From: Verrucomicrobiota bacterium | GTDB taxonomy: Bacteria; Verrucomicrobiota; Verrucomicrobiia; Opitutales; Opitutaceae | DNA length: 64,000 nucleotides | NCBI GenBank assembly: GCA_030605125.1 | Contig: JAUWBD010000001.1 | Span: forward strand, 80,776-144,775 | Direction of reading: 5' to 3' | Notes under the pieces: model-generated | What the model saw: the letters and a program-made list of their open reading frames with translations, nothing else | Told to the model about the DNA's origin: nothing | Database searches by the model: none | Shown here: positions 17,183 through 25,050 of the stretch, one piece after another | How the letters are laid out: every line of letters begins with the position of its first letter | Position numbering within the stretch: position 1 is the stretch's first letter | Program-made: the position numbers and the translations under genes

Positions 17183-18470
17183 TCACCGCTCCCGACGGCA
17201 CTCGCACCTCGCCAGACAGCAGCGGATCACGCGTGCGCACCATCCATAGATTCAGCCGGCCGCGCAGATCAGCCAACAACGCGGCGTGCTCCGGCGCCTC
17301 CGCCAGATTGACCGCTCCGAACGGATCGCGCTCCAAATCATGCAGGCTCTCCGCCGGCAGAGGCTGCTCGCCGAGGCCCGCCTCGTGCAACTCGCGCCGG
17401 CTCGGCCCATCGTCGATGTTCGGCAGCACCGGGCGCAGCCAATCACCCATGAAGCGGCGGATATACCGATACCGATCGGTGCGCACCGAGCGCATCGGTT
17501 CGTAGGCCGCATGGAAGGTGACTTCCGCAAAAATCTCCTCGTGCACCGCCGCGGTTTCTTCGCGCAGCAAGGGCAGCAGCGAACGACCTTCCAGCCCCGG
17601 CTCTTCCGGCTGGCCCAGCGCCTCGTTGATCGTAGGCAGAATGTCCAGGTGCGTGACCATCGCGTCCACCACCCGGGGCGCGGTGATCTGCGGCAGGCGC
17701 ATCATCAACATCACGCCCGTGCCCTCGTCGTTGAGGTTGCACTTCGCCCAGGGAAACGCCGGACCGTGGTCGGTCGTCACGACGATGATCGCGCGCCGGT
17801 CGAGGCCGGTCCGGCGCAACGCGTCAATCACGATGCCGAAACAAGCGTCGGCCGAACGCATCGCCGTCGCATAGGCGCTCATGTCGGCGCGCGTTCGCGG
17901 CGTGTCGGGCAGATAGGCCGGCGGCGCGATGTCGCCGGTCGTTTCGTCCACGCTGGTCTCGGGAAACGGGCGGTGCGGAAAAAAGAAACCGCATTCCAGA
18001 TAAAAGGGCCGATCACCGCCCGCATGTTGCTCAATAAACTTCGCCGCGCGCTTGGCGTAGAGCCGGTCACGGGCTGCGTGATCGAGCCCGCGCAAGTCGG
18101 CGGCCGGCGTCAGCCTGTGATCGTGAAATTGCTCCTCGGAGCCGACCGGGCGCTTCGACGCCACGTGCTGCTCGCCGCTCAAGGCCGTCTCATAACCGAG
18201 CCGCGACAGCCGCCGGGCCAAGTGCTCCGACGGATCGACGAGACCGAACCCGCGATGCGCCAGCCCAAGCATGCCTGCTTGGTGCGGATAACGCCCCGTC
18301 AACAAGCCGGCGCGACTCGGCGAACAAGTCGGCGCGACCGTGTGCGCGTTGCGAAAAAACACCGACTCCTCCGCGAAGCGCTGCAGGTGCGGTGTCGGCA
18401 CCGGGGCCCCGTGCGGCTGGATCCAGCGGCCTGCGTCGTGACAGTTCAGGTATATGACGGACGGCGACAT
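17154..18470 (-). CDS. Type I sulfatase, second, convergent with the first
   Basis: A 438-residue sulfatase starting at ATG 18470 (an in-frame TTG at 18482 is less likely). It carries CSPSR with the Cys at residue 49, the metal-binding VIYLNCHDAG start and IIVVTTDHGPAFPWAK. Compared with its neighbour it lacks the usual Asp-Asp pair in the first strand (N-C-H-D instead), as seen in the heparan N-sulfatase-like branch; its substrate may thus be a sulfated hexosamine or a different ester. No signal peptide. It converges with and overlaps the other sulfatase by 29 bp. A CATAC-N6-CATAC direct repeat lies 54 bp upstream of its start. Confidence 0.9.
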   Translation of the reverse strand: MSPSVIYLNCHDAGRWIQPHGAPVPTPHLQRFAEESVFFRNAHTVAPTCSPSRAGLLTGRYPHQAGMLGLAHRGFGLVDPSEHLARRLSRLGYETALSGEQHVASKRPVGSEEQFHDHRLTPAADLRGLDHAARDRLYAKRAAKFIEQHAGGDRPFYLECGFFFPHRPFPETSVDETTGDIAPPAYLPDTPRTRADMSAYATAMRSADACFGIVIDALRRTGLDRRAIIVVTTDHGPAFPWAKCNLNDEGTGVMLMMRLPQITAPRVVDAMVTHLDILPTINEALGQPEEPGLEGRSLLPLLREETAAVHEEIFAEVTFHAAYEPMRSVRTDRYRYIRRFMGDWLRPVLPNIDDGPSRRELHEAGLGEQPLPAESLHDLERDPFGAVNLAEAPEHAALLADLRGRLNLWMVRTRDPLLSGEVRVPSGAVITPRDAWLP

Positions 18471-18523
18471 CGAGTGCGCCAACTACGCGGCCCTCCGCCA
18501 CGCCTAGCAAGGGCCGCCGCGCC

Positions 18524-18539
18524 GTATGCACGCTGTATG
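18524..18539 (-). promoter_or_regulatory. CATAC-N6-CATAC direct repeat, site 1
   Basis: On the minus strand: CATAC-AGCGTG-CATAC, two identical half-sites exactly 11 bp apart, i.e. on the same face of the helix. It is upstream of the second sulfatase. Three more copies at 21604, 22574 and 23842 make it a probable operator. Confidence 0.6.
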
Positions 18540-18580
18540 CATCGCCGGCGCGTGGTCGCGGCCTCGCGGCGCGATTCCGC

Positions 18581-19264
18581 TCAACTGCCTGTGGGCTTTG
18601 GCCAATAAAACACCCCGCTCGAGGCCTGGCCAAACTCCTCGAGTTCGGCGAATTTGAACCAGCGCGCGGAGCCATCCATGCGCACCGCGTTCATGCCCTC
18701 GGGATGGGGGCGCGCCACGTCGGGCTCGGAGTGCGAACTCGCCACGCCGTTTCGGTAGAAGGTGAAGCAGCCCCACATCGCCATGCGCGGGTTGTTGATC
18801 CGGGCGATGTTGTCCATGACGAGGCCTTTCGGCGCGAGCATCGAGGTCACGTTGAAGTAGCAATACGTCATGTAGCCCGCTTCGTCGGAGTAGTTGCCCT
18901 CCATGTCGGGATTTCGCGTGTCATAGATCTCCCCCGGGCAAAACATCGCGTTCCTGCGCTCGCCCAGGTAGGGCTTCAAGGTCACGTCGTAATACTCCTT
19001 CTGGTAGCGATGCGGAATGCCGCGATTCCGGTATTCGGGCGTGTGGTTCGGGAAGAAGCCCCGGTTGTCGTTGGCAAACGCGATACAGGCCAGGGCGTTT
19101 TGCCTGATCTGCGCCACGCACCGGGATTTTTTTGCGGTGCTGCGCGCCTTGCCGACCACGGGAATGATGATCGCCGCAAGGATCCCGACGATGGCGATGA
19201 CGGTGAGCAGTTCGATGAGCGTGAAGCCCGAACGGTATCTACGACGCTGGGGAGTGGGGTGCAT
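18581..19264 (-). CDS. Prepilin-type N-terminal cleavage protein with H-x9-DG motif
   Basis: A 227-residue exported, pseudopilin-like protein. It has the type IV prepilin leader and N-helix (SGFTLIELLTVIAIVGILAA, with cleavage before Phe and Glu at +5) and near the C-terminus the H-x9-DG signature (HPEGMNAVRMDG, about residues 195-206) of the family that is greatly expanded in planctomycetes and Verrucomicrobia. The role is unknown; such proteins are thought to be secreted or assembled by a type II/IV-like machinery, none of which is encoded here. It lies inside the sulfatase/glycosidase region, and a copy of the GATAACTTTTNGCGTAA-type motif occurs about 160 bp upstream. Confidence 0.85.
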   Translation of the reverse strand: MHPTPQRRRYRSGFTLIELLTVIAIVGILAAIIIPVVGKARSTAKKSRCVAQIRQNALACIAFANDNRGFFPNHTPEYRNRGIPHRYQKEYYDVTLKPYLGERRNAMFCPGEIYDTRNPDMEGNYSDEAGYMTYCYFNVTSMLAPKGLVMDNIARINNPRMAMWGCFTFYRNGVASSHSEPDVARPHPEGMNAVRMDGSARWFKFAELEEFGQASSGVFYWPKPTGS

Positions 19265-19427
19265 GGTTACAACGGGGGGGAGGGGCGAGCGGGCGGCCGC
19301 AACAATCAGGTCAGACGAGGACCCGGAGCTTGGGCGGCACCGGCGCCGCGCAAAAGAGGGCTACTATGGGGATGTGTGCAGACGGTGGACGCAGCCGCGT
19401 CTCTGGCGAGCCGAATGGCTTACACCG

Positions 19428-19448
19428 TTTACCCCATAAGTTATCGAT
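19428..19448 (-). promoter_or_regulatory. AraC-type motif, copy D
   Basis: On the minus strand the 21-nt segment contains GATAACTTATGGGGTAAA, matching the consensus GATAACTTTTNGCGTAA at all but a few positions. It is upstream of the prepilin-like gene in the direction of transcription. Weakest of the four copies. Confidence 0.45.
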
Positions 19449-19520
19449 TTGCGTCGAGTCCGGGCGTGCAGACCACGACGCCGCCGCCAACTCGCCATGT
19501 GCAGGGGCATGCGGCGCGCC

Positions 19521-21566
19521 TCATGCCGCGGTGTAAACCCTGCCCGCGGCGAAGCGTTCGCCCGCCGGGTCGCCACTCTCCGCGTCTCTCCAACGCCCGG
19601 CCGACGCACCCGCCTCCGAAAACACCCAGACCACGGAGGGTATTCCCGCCGCGTCGAGCCACACGACGTGCGTGCCCTTTTCCTGCAAGCGCGGACGGAC
19701 CATGCGCGAAACGAGCCGGTTGTAGAGATGGTTCACCCGCGCGTAGTCCTCCGCCCGATCCCCGCCAGGCAGACGCGTCTTCGAGCCGCCCAGTTCCCAC
19801 GGGTCCGCGCCGATGCCCGGAACCGAGCGATGCGCGACCATCCAGAAATACTTCTCCGGACTCAACCGATCCGGGCCGATCGGGCTCTTCCCGCCGCTGA
19901 AAAACGACGGGCTGTTGTCGATCAACGCGAACGCCTGGTCGCCCTCGACAAAATCGCTCCACAGCCGGCGGCGAAACTTGTCGTTCTCAAACCCGAACGT
20001 TGCCACCTGGCTCACGCCGAAGATCGTCACCACCTCCACGCGTTGCTTGAAGCCCTTGCGCTGCAACTCGCCCTGCATGCGGAAAATCTCGTCCGCCTGC
20101 GGGGACTTGTCGGGCGCGCCCCAGTCGAGACAGGTCACCCCGAGGTTCTGATACGAATCCCAAAAAATGCCGCCGATTCCCGTGTCCGTTTGCACGTCGA
20201 GAATCTGCCGCTTGAACCAGTCGCCAAAGCCGCTGCGCACGCGGCCGCTCCACAAGGAACCGTAGTTGCCGTCCCACGGGTCGCCGTTGGCTTCCTTCAT
20301 CACCCAGTCCGGATGCTGCCTCCACACCGGGGCGTGCTTCGAGAGGTGAAACGAGAACCACTGCATCAACCGCACGCCCTGGCGCGCCGCCTCGTCGTTG
20401 AGCCGTTTCATGCGCTCGGCGCCGTTGAACGCTTCCGCGAACGTGAAGGTGTAGGGACAGCAGATGTTGCCCGCCGCCGGCGGATTCGGATCCGAGGTGA
20501 TGCTGTCCCACACGCCGTGGATAAACGCCTGCTTGTATCCGAGTTTCGCATACTCCTTGAGGTCGCGCTCCAGGGGGTCGAGCCACTTGTCCATGCGCGC
20601 CTTGATTTCCTTGTCCCAGAGGTGCGCGCCGCTGCACGGCTCGGGAACCTCCAGCCTGAAATCGTAGTTCGCGTGGATGCGCGCGCGCACCTCGAAGAAA
20701 CAGTCGAGCCACAGGTTGCGGCGCTCGTGGCGCTTGAGCGGCGACGGGGCCTTGTGCACGAGCAGTTTTCGCTCCGGAGCCCGCACCTTCGCGCCGAGCG
20801 GGAAGTAGGCGCGGTCCAGGTGATGGATGACGTTTTCATCGGCGTATTTTTCGAGCCGGGCCCGGGTCAGTCCGGGCTTCTCCGCGAACAGGCACAGCGC
20901 GCGGTCGCCCTTCGCCTGGAAGTCGCAGATGCCCGCGCCCGCCGCGCGCGGCAGCATGTCCATCGGATAGGAACCGCCCCAGCCTTCGGTGAAAAACTTC
21001 TCGATCGTGGAAAACGCCGAATCCGCCGCCACCTCCTGCTCGAGCTGGATCGTGGACACGTCCTGCTGGATGAGCGTCGCGCCCGCCGCCTCGCCGCCGA
21101 TCTCCCATGTCGCCGCCTCCATGATCCAGTGGATCGGCGCCCCCTCGCATTCGTAGCCGATTCGCATCGCGAGGCCGCTCCATTCGTTTTCGAAAATCCT
21201 TTCGATGATCGCGCGGAAACTCCAGGTGAACGTCGCCTCGGGGCTGTCGAGGCGGCGCGCCTTGATTCGCGCCTCGCCCATCGCGTCGGCCTGTTGCACG
21301 CGCGGCATCCACGCGCCCCGCGCCGTGAACGTCACCACCGCCGAACCGTCCGCCCCTCGCTCGACGCCCCTGAGCGTAAACGACTCGAAGCGCGCGCCAA
21401 AGTTCTCCCCTTCGCTCTCGGTGTAGATCGTCCACGGCAGACGCCCCGACCGCAGCGGCACGCCTTCGTGCCACACCTGGCCGACGCCGGCGAAACCGCC
21501 TTCCGCGCCGACCAACAGCTCCAGCGACAGACCGTTGGCGAACTCCAACCGTTGGGAATGATGCAT
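19521..21566 (-). CDS. Putative TIM-barrel glycoside hydrolase (clan GH-D-like)
   Basis: A 681-residue protein with an N-terminal beta-sandwich (about residues 1-290) followed by a TIM barrel. Barrel blocks include YKQAFIHGVWDSITSDP, LMQWFSFHLSKHAPVW, HPDWVMKEANGDPW and GIGGIFWDSYQNLG; the Asp in FWDS stands where GH31/GH36-type enzymes hold their nucleophile. The layout (super-sandwich, then barrel, then small beta domain) is that of alpha-galactosidase-like enzymes, but I cannot name the family with certainty. I chose ATG 21566 because the upstream ATG at 21617 overlaps a regulatory direct repeat. No signal peptide. The HTH-less regulator gene lies upstream on the same strand, 93 bp away. 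Confidence 0.6.
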   Translation of the reverse strand: MHHSQRLEFANGLSLELLVGAEGGFAGVGQVWHEGVPLRSGRLPWTIYTESEGENFGARFESFTLRGVERGADGSAVVTFTARGAWMPRVQQADAMGEARIKARRLDSPEATFTWSFRAIIERIFENEWSGLAMRIGYECEGAPIHWIMEAATWEIGGEAAGATLIQQDVSTIQLEQEVAADSAFSTIEKFFTEGWGGSYPMDMLPRAAGAGICDFQAKGDRALCLFAEKPGLTRARLEKYADENVIHHLDRAYFPLGAKVRAPERKLLVHKAPSPLKRHERRNLWLDCFFEVRARIHANYDFRLEVPEPCSGAHLWDKEIKARMDKWLDPLERDLKEYAKLGYKQAFIHGVWDSITSDPNPPAAGNICCPYTFTFAEAFNGAERMKRLNDEAARQGVRLMQWFSFHLSKHAPVWRQHPDWVMKEANGDPWDGNYGSLWSGRVRSGFGDWFKRQILDVQTDTGIGGIFWDSYQNLGVTCLDWGAPDKSPQADEIFRMQGELQRKGFKQRVEVVTIFGVSQVATFGFENDKFRRRLWSDFVEGDQAFALIDNSPSFFSGGKSPIGPDRLSPEKYFWMVAHRSVPGIGADPWELGGSKTRLPGGDRAEDYARVNHLYNRLVSRMVRPRLQEKGTHVVWLDAAGIPSVVWVFSEAGASAGRWRDAESGDPAGERFAAGRVYTAA

Positions 21567-21603
21567 CGGCCGAGGCTCGCACGCCGACCGGCGGGATTTA
21601 AGC

Positions 21604-21619
21604 CATACGGTATGCATAC
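21604..21619. promoter_or_regulatory. CATAC-N6-CATAC direct repeat, site 2
   Basis: CATAC-GGTATG-CATAC on the plus strand. Because the spacer is GGTATG the site also contains the perfect palindrome GTATGCATAC. It lies 38 bp upstream of the chosen start of the glycosidase gene at 19521-21566. Confidence 0.6.
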
Positions 21620-21659
21620 ATCCGGACCCGAGCCGGACATACGGAGCGGCTCCGCGACC

Positions 21660-22535
21660 TCACTCCGCGATCAAACGCATTTTCAGCAAGCGCGGGCCGG
21701 TCGCCCGTCCCGCGATCACCTCGCGCAGATTATCCAACAGCAGCCGGGCCAGCTCCGCCACGTTCACCTCCGCCCAATCGCACGGCACCGGCGAGACGTA
21801 GGGAGACTCGGCGTTGCGGTGCAGGACCAGCCGTAGCTCCTCCGGCACGCGGACGCGCTTCTCCATGATCGCCGACAACACCCCGCGCGCCGCCCGGTCG
21901 GGGAACACGATCAACCCGTCCGGCCGGGGAGTCCGCTCCCACAGCGCGCACAACTGCGAATAGCCGTTTGGCTCCTGCGAAACGCGGGTCGCGAAAATCC
22001 ACTCGTAGTTCACCTCCAGGCCCGTCTTGGCGCAGACGTTTTCGACATGCTCCAACATCGCCGCGTCCGCCATGTCGGAGGGGATCATCAGCCCCGCGCT
22101 CCTGCACCCGCGCGCGGCCAGCCGCTCCAGCGCCTCTCGGATCATCGCCCGATGATCCATGTCCACGAACCCGATCCCCTTGCCTTGGCAAAACACGGTC
22201 CACGACAAACCCGCCTCGCGCATCCACGTCGTCATCGCCGGATAAACCATGAACCCGATCACGCCGTCCACCGGCCCTTCCCGGCGGATGCGCGCGACCT
22301 CCGGCGGCTCGATCACCGCCATCGAGGCCGGACGCGTCTCGATCAGCGGCACCATCTCGATCCCCTGCTCCTGCCCCTGCTTCATCAGCGACCAGAACAG
22401 GCTGAGATAAAACATCGACGAGTCACGCTTCGGATCCGAGCCCACGTAAACGATCACCCGCCGCAAGCACCCGGGCTCCGACTCTGCCCCTGACGTCGAA
22501 CGGGATGTATCGGGGGCGTTAGGCTTTTTTTCCAT
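21660..22535 (-). CDS. LacI-type sensor protein without DNA-binding domain
   Basis: A 291-residue protein that is almost entirely a periplasmic-binding-protein-like sensor domain of the LacI/XylR type (RVIVYVGSDPKRDSSMF at the start; GFVDMDHRAMIREALERL; PDGLIVFPDRAARGVLSAI). The first 25 residues are Ser/Pro/Glu-rich and do not form a helix-turn-helix, and the 113 bp up to the divergent gene leave no room for one. It has no signal peptide, so it is a cytoplasmic sensor. It diverges from a GntR-HTH/sensor protein with the CATAC direct repeat between them. It may pair with that protein, or bind a ligand without touching DNA itself. Confidence 0.75.
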   Translation of the reverse strand: MEKKPNAPDTSRSTSGAESEPGCLRRVIVYVGSDPKRDSSMFYLSLFWSLMKQGQEQGIEMVPLIETRPASMAVIEPPEVARIRREGPVDGVIGFMVYPAMTTWMREAGLSWTVFCQGKGIGFVDMDHRAMIREALERLAARGCRSAGLMIPSDMADAAMLEHVENVCAKTGLEVNYEWIFATRVSQEPNGYSQLCALWERTPRPDGLIVFPDRAARGVLSAIMEKRVRVPEELRLVLHRNAESPYVSPVPCDWAEVNVAELARLLLDNLREVIAGRATGPRLLKMRLIAE

Positions 22536-22573
22536 GCGCGCTTTGTAGAACCGCCCCCTCCGCCTCGCGACTC

Positions 22574-22589
22574 AATACAGTTAACATAC
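22574..22589. promoter_or_regulatory. CATAC-N6-CATAC direct repeat, site 4
   Basis: AATAC-AGTTAA-CATAC, one mismatch from consensus, in the 113-bp gap between the two divergent regulator genes. Its position suggests that the regulator binding it controls its own synthesis. Confidence 0.5.
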
Positions 22590-22648
22590 GCCTGCCTCCA
22601 AAGCGTATTCACCTTGCCCGGCCTTGACGCTTCATCGAGTCCAGACGC

Positions 22649-23794
22649 ATGGCCCGCATGCGGATGACCACCGACCTACCCCCGCTCCCGGAGGCGTTCC
22701 CGTCGTTTCGCGGCTTCGCGCCCGGAGAGAGCCGCCAGCAAACCATCACCCAGCTGATTCGCGAGTGCGCACGCTCCCTGCAACGTCGCGAGGCCCGCCC
22801 GTTCTACCCCATGCGTCAGATCGCCGCCTTCTTTGACGCCCCGCTGCGCACCGTCGCGATCAGCTACGAGACGCTCGACTCGGAAGGACTGCTCGCGCGC
22901 ATCCGCGGCTCCAAGACCGTGCTAGCGGGAAAAAGGATCACCGCCCGCAAGCCGGTCAACGCGGTCGTTGGCCTGCCCATCTCCCTTCAGGCCATGATCG
23001 CCTCGCCCTTCGAGTGCCGTCTCCAGATGGAGCTGGAGGAGCGCCTGCGCGCCCGCGGCCACGTCGCCGACTCGATTTTCTTCCGTCCCAACGAGGACTA
23101 CGAACCGGCCTTCGCCGAGCGCCTCGTGCGCCACGACCTCGACTTCGTCGTCTGGCACTCCCCCCACCCGCTCGCCGCCCACGTGTTGCTCTCCCTGCGC
23201 GAACGCGGCGTGCGCCTCGTCCTCCTCCAACCGGCCGAGTCCCCCCTGCGCGTCTCCGCCCGCTCCCACGTCCTCTCCTGGCAAAACGCCTACCGCGAGA
23301 TGGCCGCCGCCTGGGCCGCCGACGGCGTGCGCCGCGCCGTCTTCGCCGAGCCCGAACACCTGCTCGCCCGCCGCGCGCTCCGCCAACTCGCCCCCCTGCT
23401 CGCCGAACACGCGATCAAGACCCACACCGTCGAGGCCGATCCCTCCGCGCTCTCTCCCCTCCTCACCCCCGCCTCCGGTCCGAAAGACGGAAAATCCGTC
23501 CTCGGCTTCATGGACTTCGCCTCCGCCGACGCGCTCTGCAACGGATACCCCGACTTCATCGACGAGATCTCCCGCCACGCGCGCGTCGCCTTCTGCCGCG
23601 GAGCCGTTCGCGTTCCCCGGCTCGTCACCCGCCGCACCCGCGTCGATGTCGTCGATCTCGACGCCGCCGCCCTCGCCGAGGGCGTGGTCGAGGACCTCCG
23701 CGACGAGCAAAACCAGCAAGAGGGCGTGCGCGCCACCTTTCACGCCGAGTTCCTGCCCCAGGTCGTGATGGGCGCCGGACCGAGCTTCCCCTGA
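22649..23794 (+). CDS. GntR-type HTH regulator with LacI-like sensor domain
   Basis: A 381-residue transcription factor. Residues about 25-95 form a GntR-like winged helix (QTITQLIRECARSLQ, FYPMRQIAAFFDAPLRTVAISYETLDSEGLLARIRGSKTVL region), which differs from the LacI-type HTH. The rest (from about 105) resembles a two-lobed sugar-sensor domain (FVVWHSPHPLAAHVLLSLRERGVRLVLL). Such GntR/LacI hybrids (AraR-like) normally repress sugar operons. It diverges from the HTH-less sensor gene and is followed, 106 bp later, by the first GH130 gene. It is the best candidate for the protein that binds the CATAC-N6-CATAC sites. ATGs at 22658 and 22664 are alternative starts. Confidence 0.8.
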   Translation: MARMRMTTDLPPLPEAFPSFRGFAPGESRQQTITQLIRECARSLQRREARPFYPMRQIAAFFDAPLRTVAISYETLDSEGLLARIRGSKTVLAGKRITARKPVNAVVGLPISLQAMIASPFECRLQMELEERLRARGHVADSIFFRPNEDYEPAFAERLVRHDLDFVVWHSPHPLAAHVLLSLRERGVRLVLLQPAESPLRVSARSHVLSWQNAYREMAAAWAADGVRRAVFAEPEHLLARRALRQLAPLLAEHAIKTHTVEADPSALSPLLTPASGPKDGKSVLGFMDFASADALCNGYPDFIDEISRHARVAFCRGAVRVPRLVTRRTRVDVVDLDAAALAEGVVEDLRDEQNQQEGVRATFHAEFLPQVVMGAGPSFP

Positions 23795-23841
23795 CCCGCC
23801 CCGCCGAGCCGCCCGCGTCGCGGAGGCCTCGCCCGTGTATT

Positions 23842-23857
23842 CATACTGTTCGCATAT
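23842..23857 (+). promoter_or_regulatory. CATAC-N6-CATAC direct repeat, site 3
   Basis: CATAC-TGTTCG-CATAT, one mismatch from consensus, 43 bp upstream of the GH130 start at 23901. Confidence 0.5.
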
Positions 23858-23900
23858 CGTCTCCGCGCGGAGCCGGGCACCGTCGTCGCTTCTTCCCGCC

Positions 23901-24953
23901 ATGAGCGACCTCGCCCTGCGTTTCCCCGCCAATCCCATCATCCGCCCCTCCGACGTGATCCCCAGTCGTCCCGACATGGAGGTCACCTGCGTGCTCAACC
24001 CCGGAGCCTTCCGGTTCCAGGGCCGCACCGGTCTTCTGCTTCGCATCGCCGAACGTCCCGTGCAGGAAGCCGGCTGGGTCTCCACCCCCGTCCTCAACCC
24101 CGCCCAGCCCGGCGGCATCGAAATCGTCCGCTATCGCGTCGCCGATTGCGACGACGCTTCCGACCCGCGCGTTTTCACCCACCGAGGCAAAGCCTACCTC
24201 ACCACGCTCTCCCACCTCCGCCTCGCCTGGTCCGACGACGGCGTGCGCTTCTCCACCGACCCCGCGCCCTCCCTCATGGGCGAAGGACCGCTCGAATCCT
24301 TCGGCATCGAAGACTGCCGAGTCACCCGGATCGGCGACACCTACCACCTCCACTTCACCGCCGTCTCCGACGCCGGCTTCGGCGTCGGCTACATCACGAC
24401 GAGCGACTGGAAAACCTACCAACGCCACGGCGTCATTCTTCCGCCCCCTAACAAAGACTTCGCGCTCTTTCCCGAAAAAATCGACGGCTACTACTACGCC
24501 CTTCACCGCCCCACCCACGATTCTCTCGGCGGTCCTTATATCTGGATCTCGCGTTCGCCCGACCTGCTCCACTGGGGTGATCACCACTGCGTCGCCCGCC
24601 CTCGCCCCGGCGCCTGGGACTCCCAAAAAATCGGCGGCGGCGCCGAGCCCATCAAAACCGAAAAGGGCTGGCTCGAAATCTACCACGGCGTCGCCCGCGA
24701 CTCCCAATACTGCCTCGGACTGCTGCTCTTCGACCTCCACGACCCGCGCAAGCTCCTCGCCCGCTCCGAGCTCCCGATCATGAAGCCCACCGCGCCCTAC
24801 GAGCTCACCGGCTTTCTCGGCAACGTCGTCTTCACCAACGGCCACACCGTCCACGGCGACGAGATCACGCTCTACTACGGAGCCTCCGACGAGGTCGTAT
24901 GCGGCGCCACCCTCTCCCTCAAGCAACTCCTCTCCACCCTCGAAACTCCATAA
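23901..24953 (+). CDS. GH130 beta-mannoside phosphorylase, copy 1
   Basis: Five-bladed propeller enzyme family that phosphorolyses beta-mannosides to mannose 1-phosphate. The 350-residue protein has ANPIIRP at the N-terminus, VLNPGAF, FGIEDCRVT (with the Asp used as proton donor in the family), TYHLHFT, HWGDHH and GGAEPIKTEKGWLEIYHGV. No signal peptide, so cytoplasmic. ATG 23901 is chosen; the frame is open upstream through the regulatory repeat. The 37442-38491 gene encodes a near-equal-length paralogue. The two align without gaps and about four of five residues agree, but they differ in a patch at residues 76-97. The acceptor sugar cannot be read. Confidence 0.9.
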   Translation: MSDLALRFPANPIIRPSDVIPSRPDMEVTCVLNPGAFRFQGRTGLLLRIAERPVQEAGWVSTPVLNPAQPGGIEIVRYRVADCDDASDPRVFTHRGKAYLTTLSHLRLAWSDDGVRFSTDPAPSLMGEGPLESFGIEDCRVTRIGDTYHLHFTAVSDAGFGVGYITTSDWKTYQRHGVILPPPNKDFALFPEKIDGYYYALHRPTHDSLGGPYIWISRSPDLLHWGDHHCVARPRPGAWDSQKIGGGAEPIKTEKGWLEIYHGVARDSQYCLGLLLFDLHDPRKLLARSELPIMKPTAPYELTGFLGNVVFTNGHTVHGDEITLYYGASDEVVCGATLSLKQLLSTLETP

Positions 24954-24967
24954 ACACGTCAAACTCG

Positions 24968-24988
24968 ATAAATAACTTTTCGCATAAA
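24968..24988 (+). promoter_or_regulatory. AraC-type motif, copy A
   Basis: The segment contains AATAACTTTTCGCATAAA, matching GATAACTTTTNGCGTAA closely, and is followed by CGGACAAC, a tail nearly shared with copy B (CGACAAC). It is 62 bp upstream of the FAD oxidoreductase start at 25051 and in the same orientation. Confidence 0.55.
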
Positions 24989-25050
24989 TCGGACAACCGA
25001 TCCCCGTCGCTCGGCACCCTGGATCGAACGCATGCTGACCGCCACTCGTC

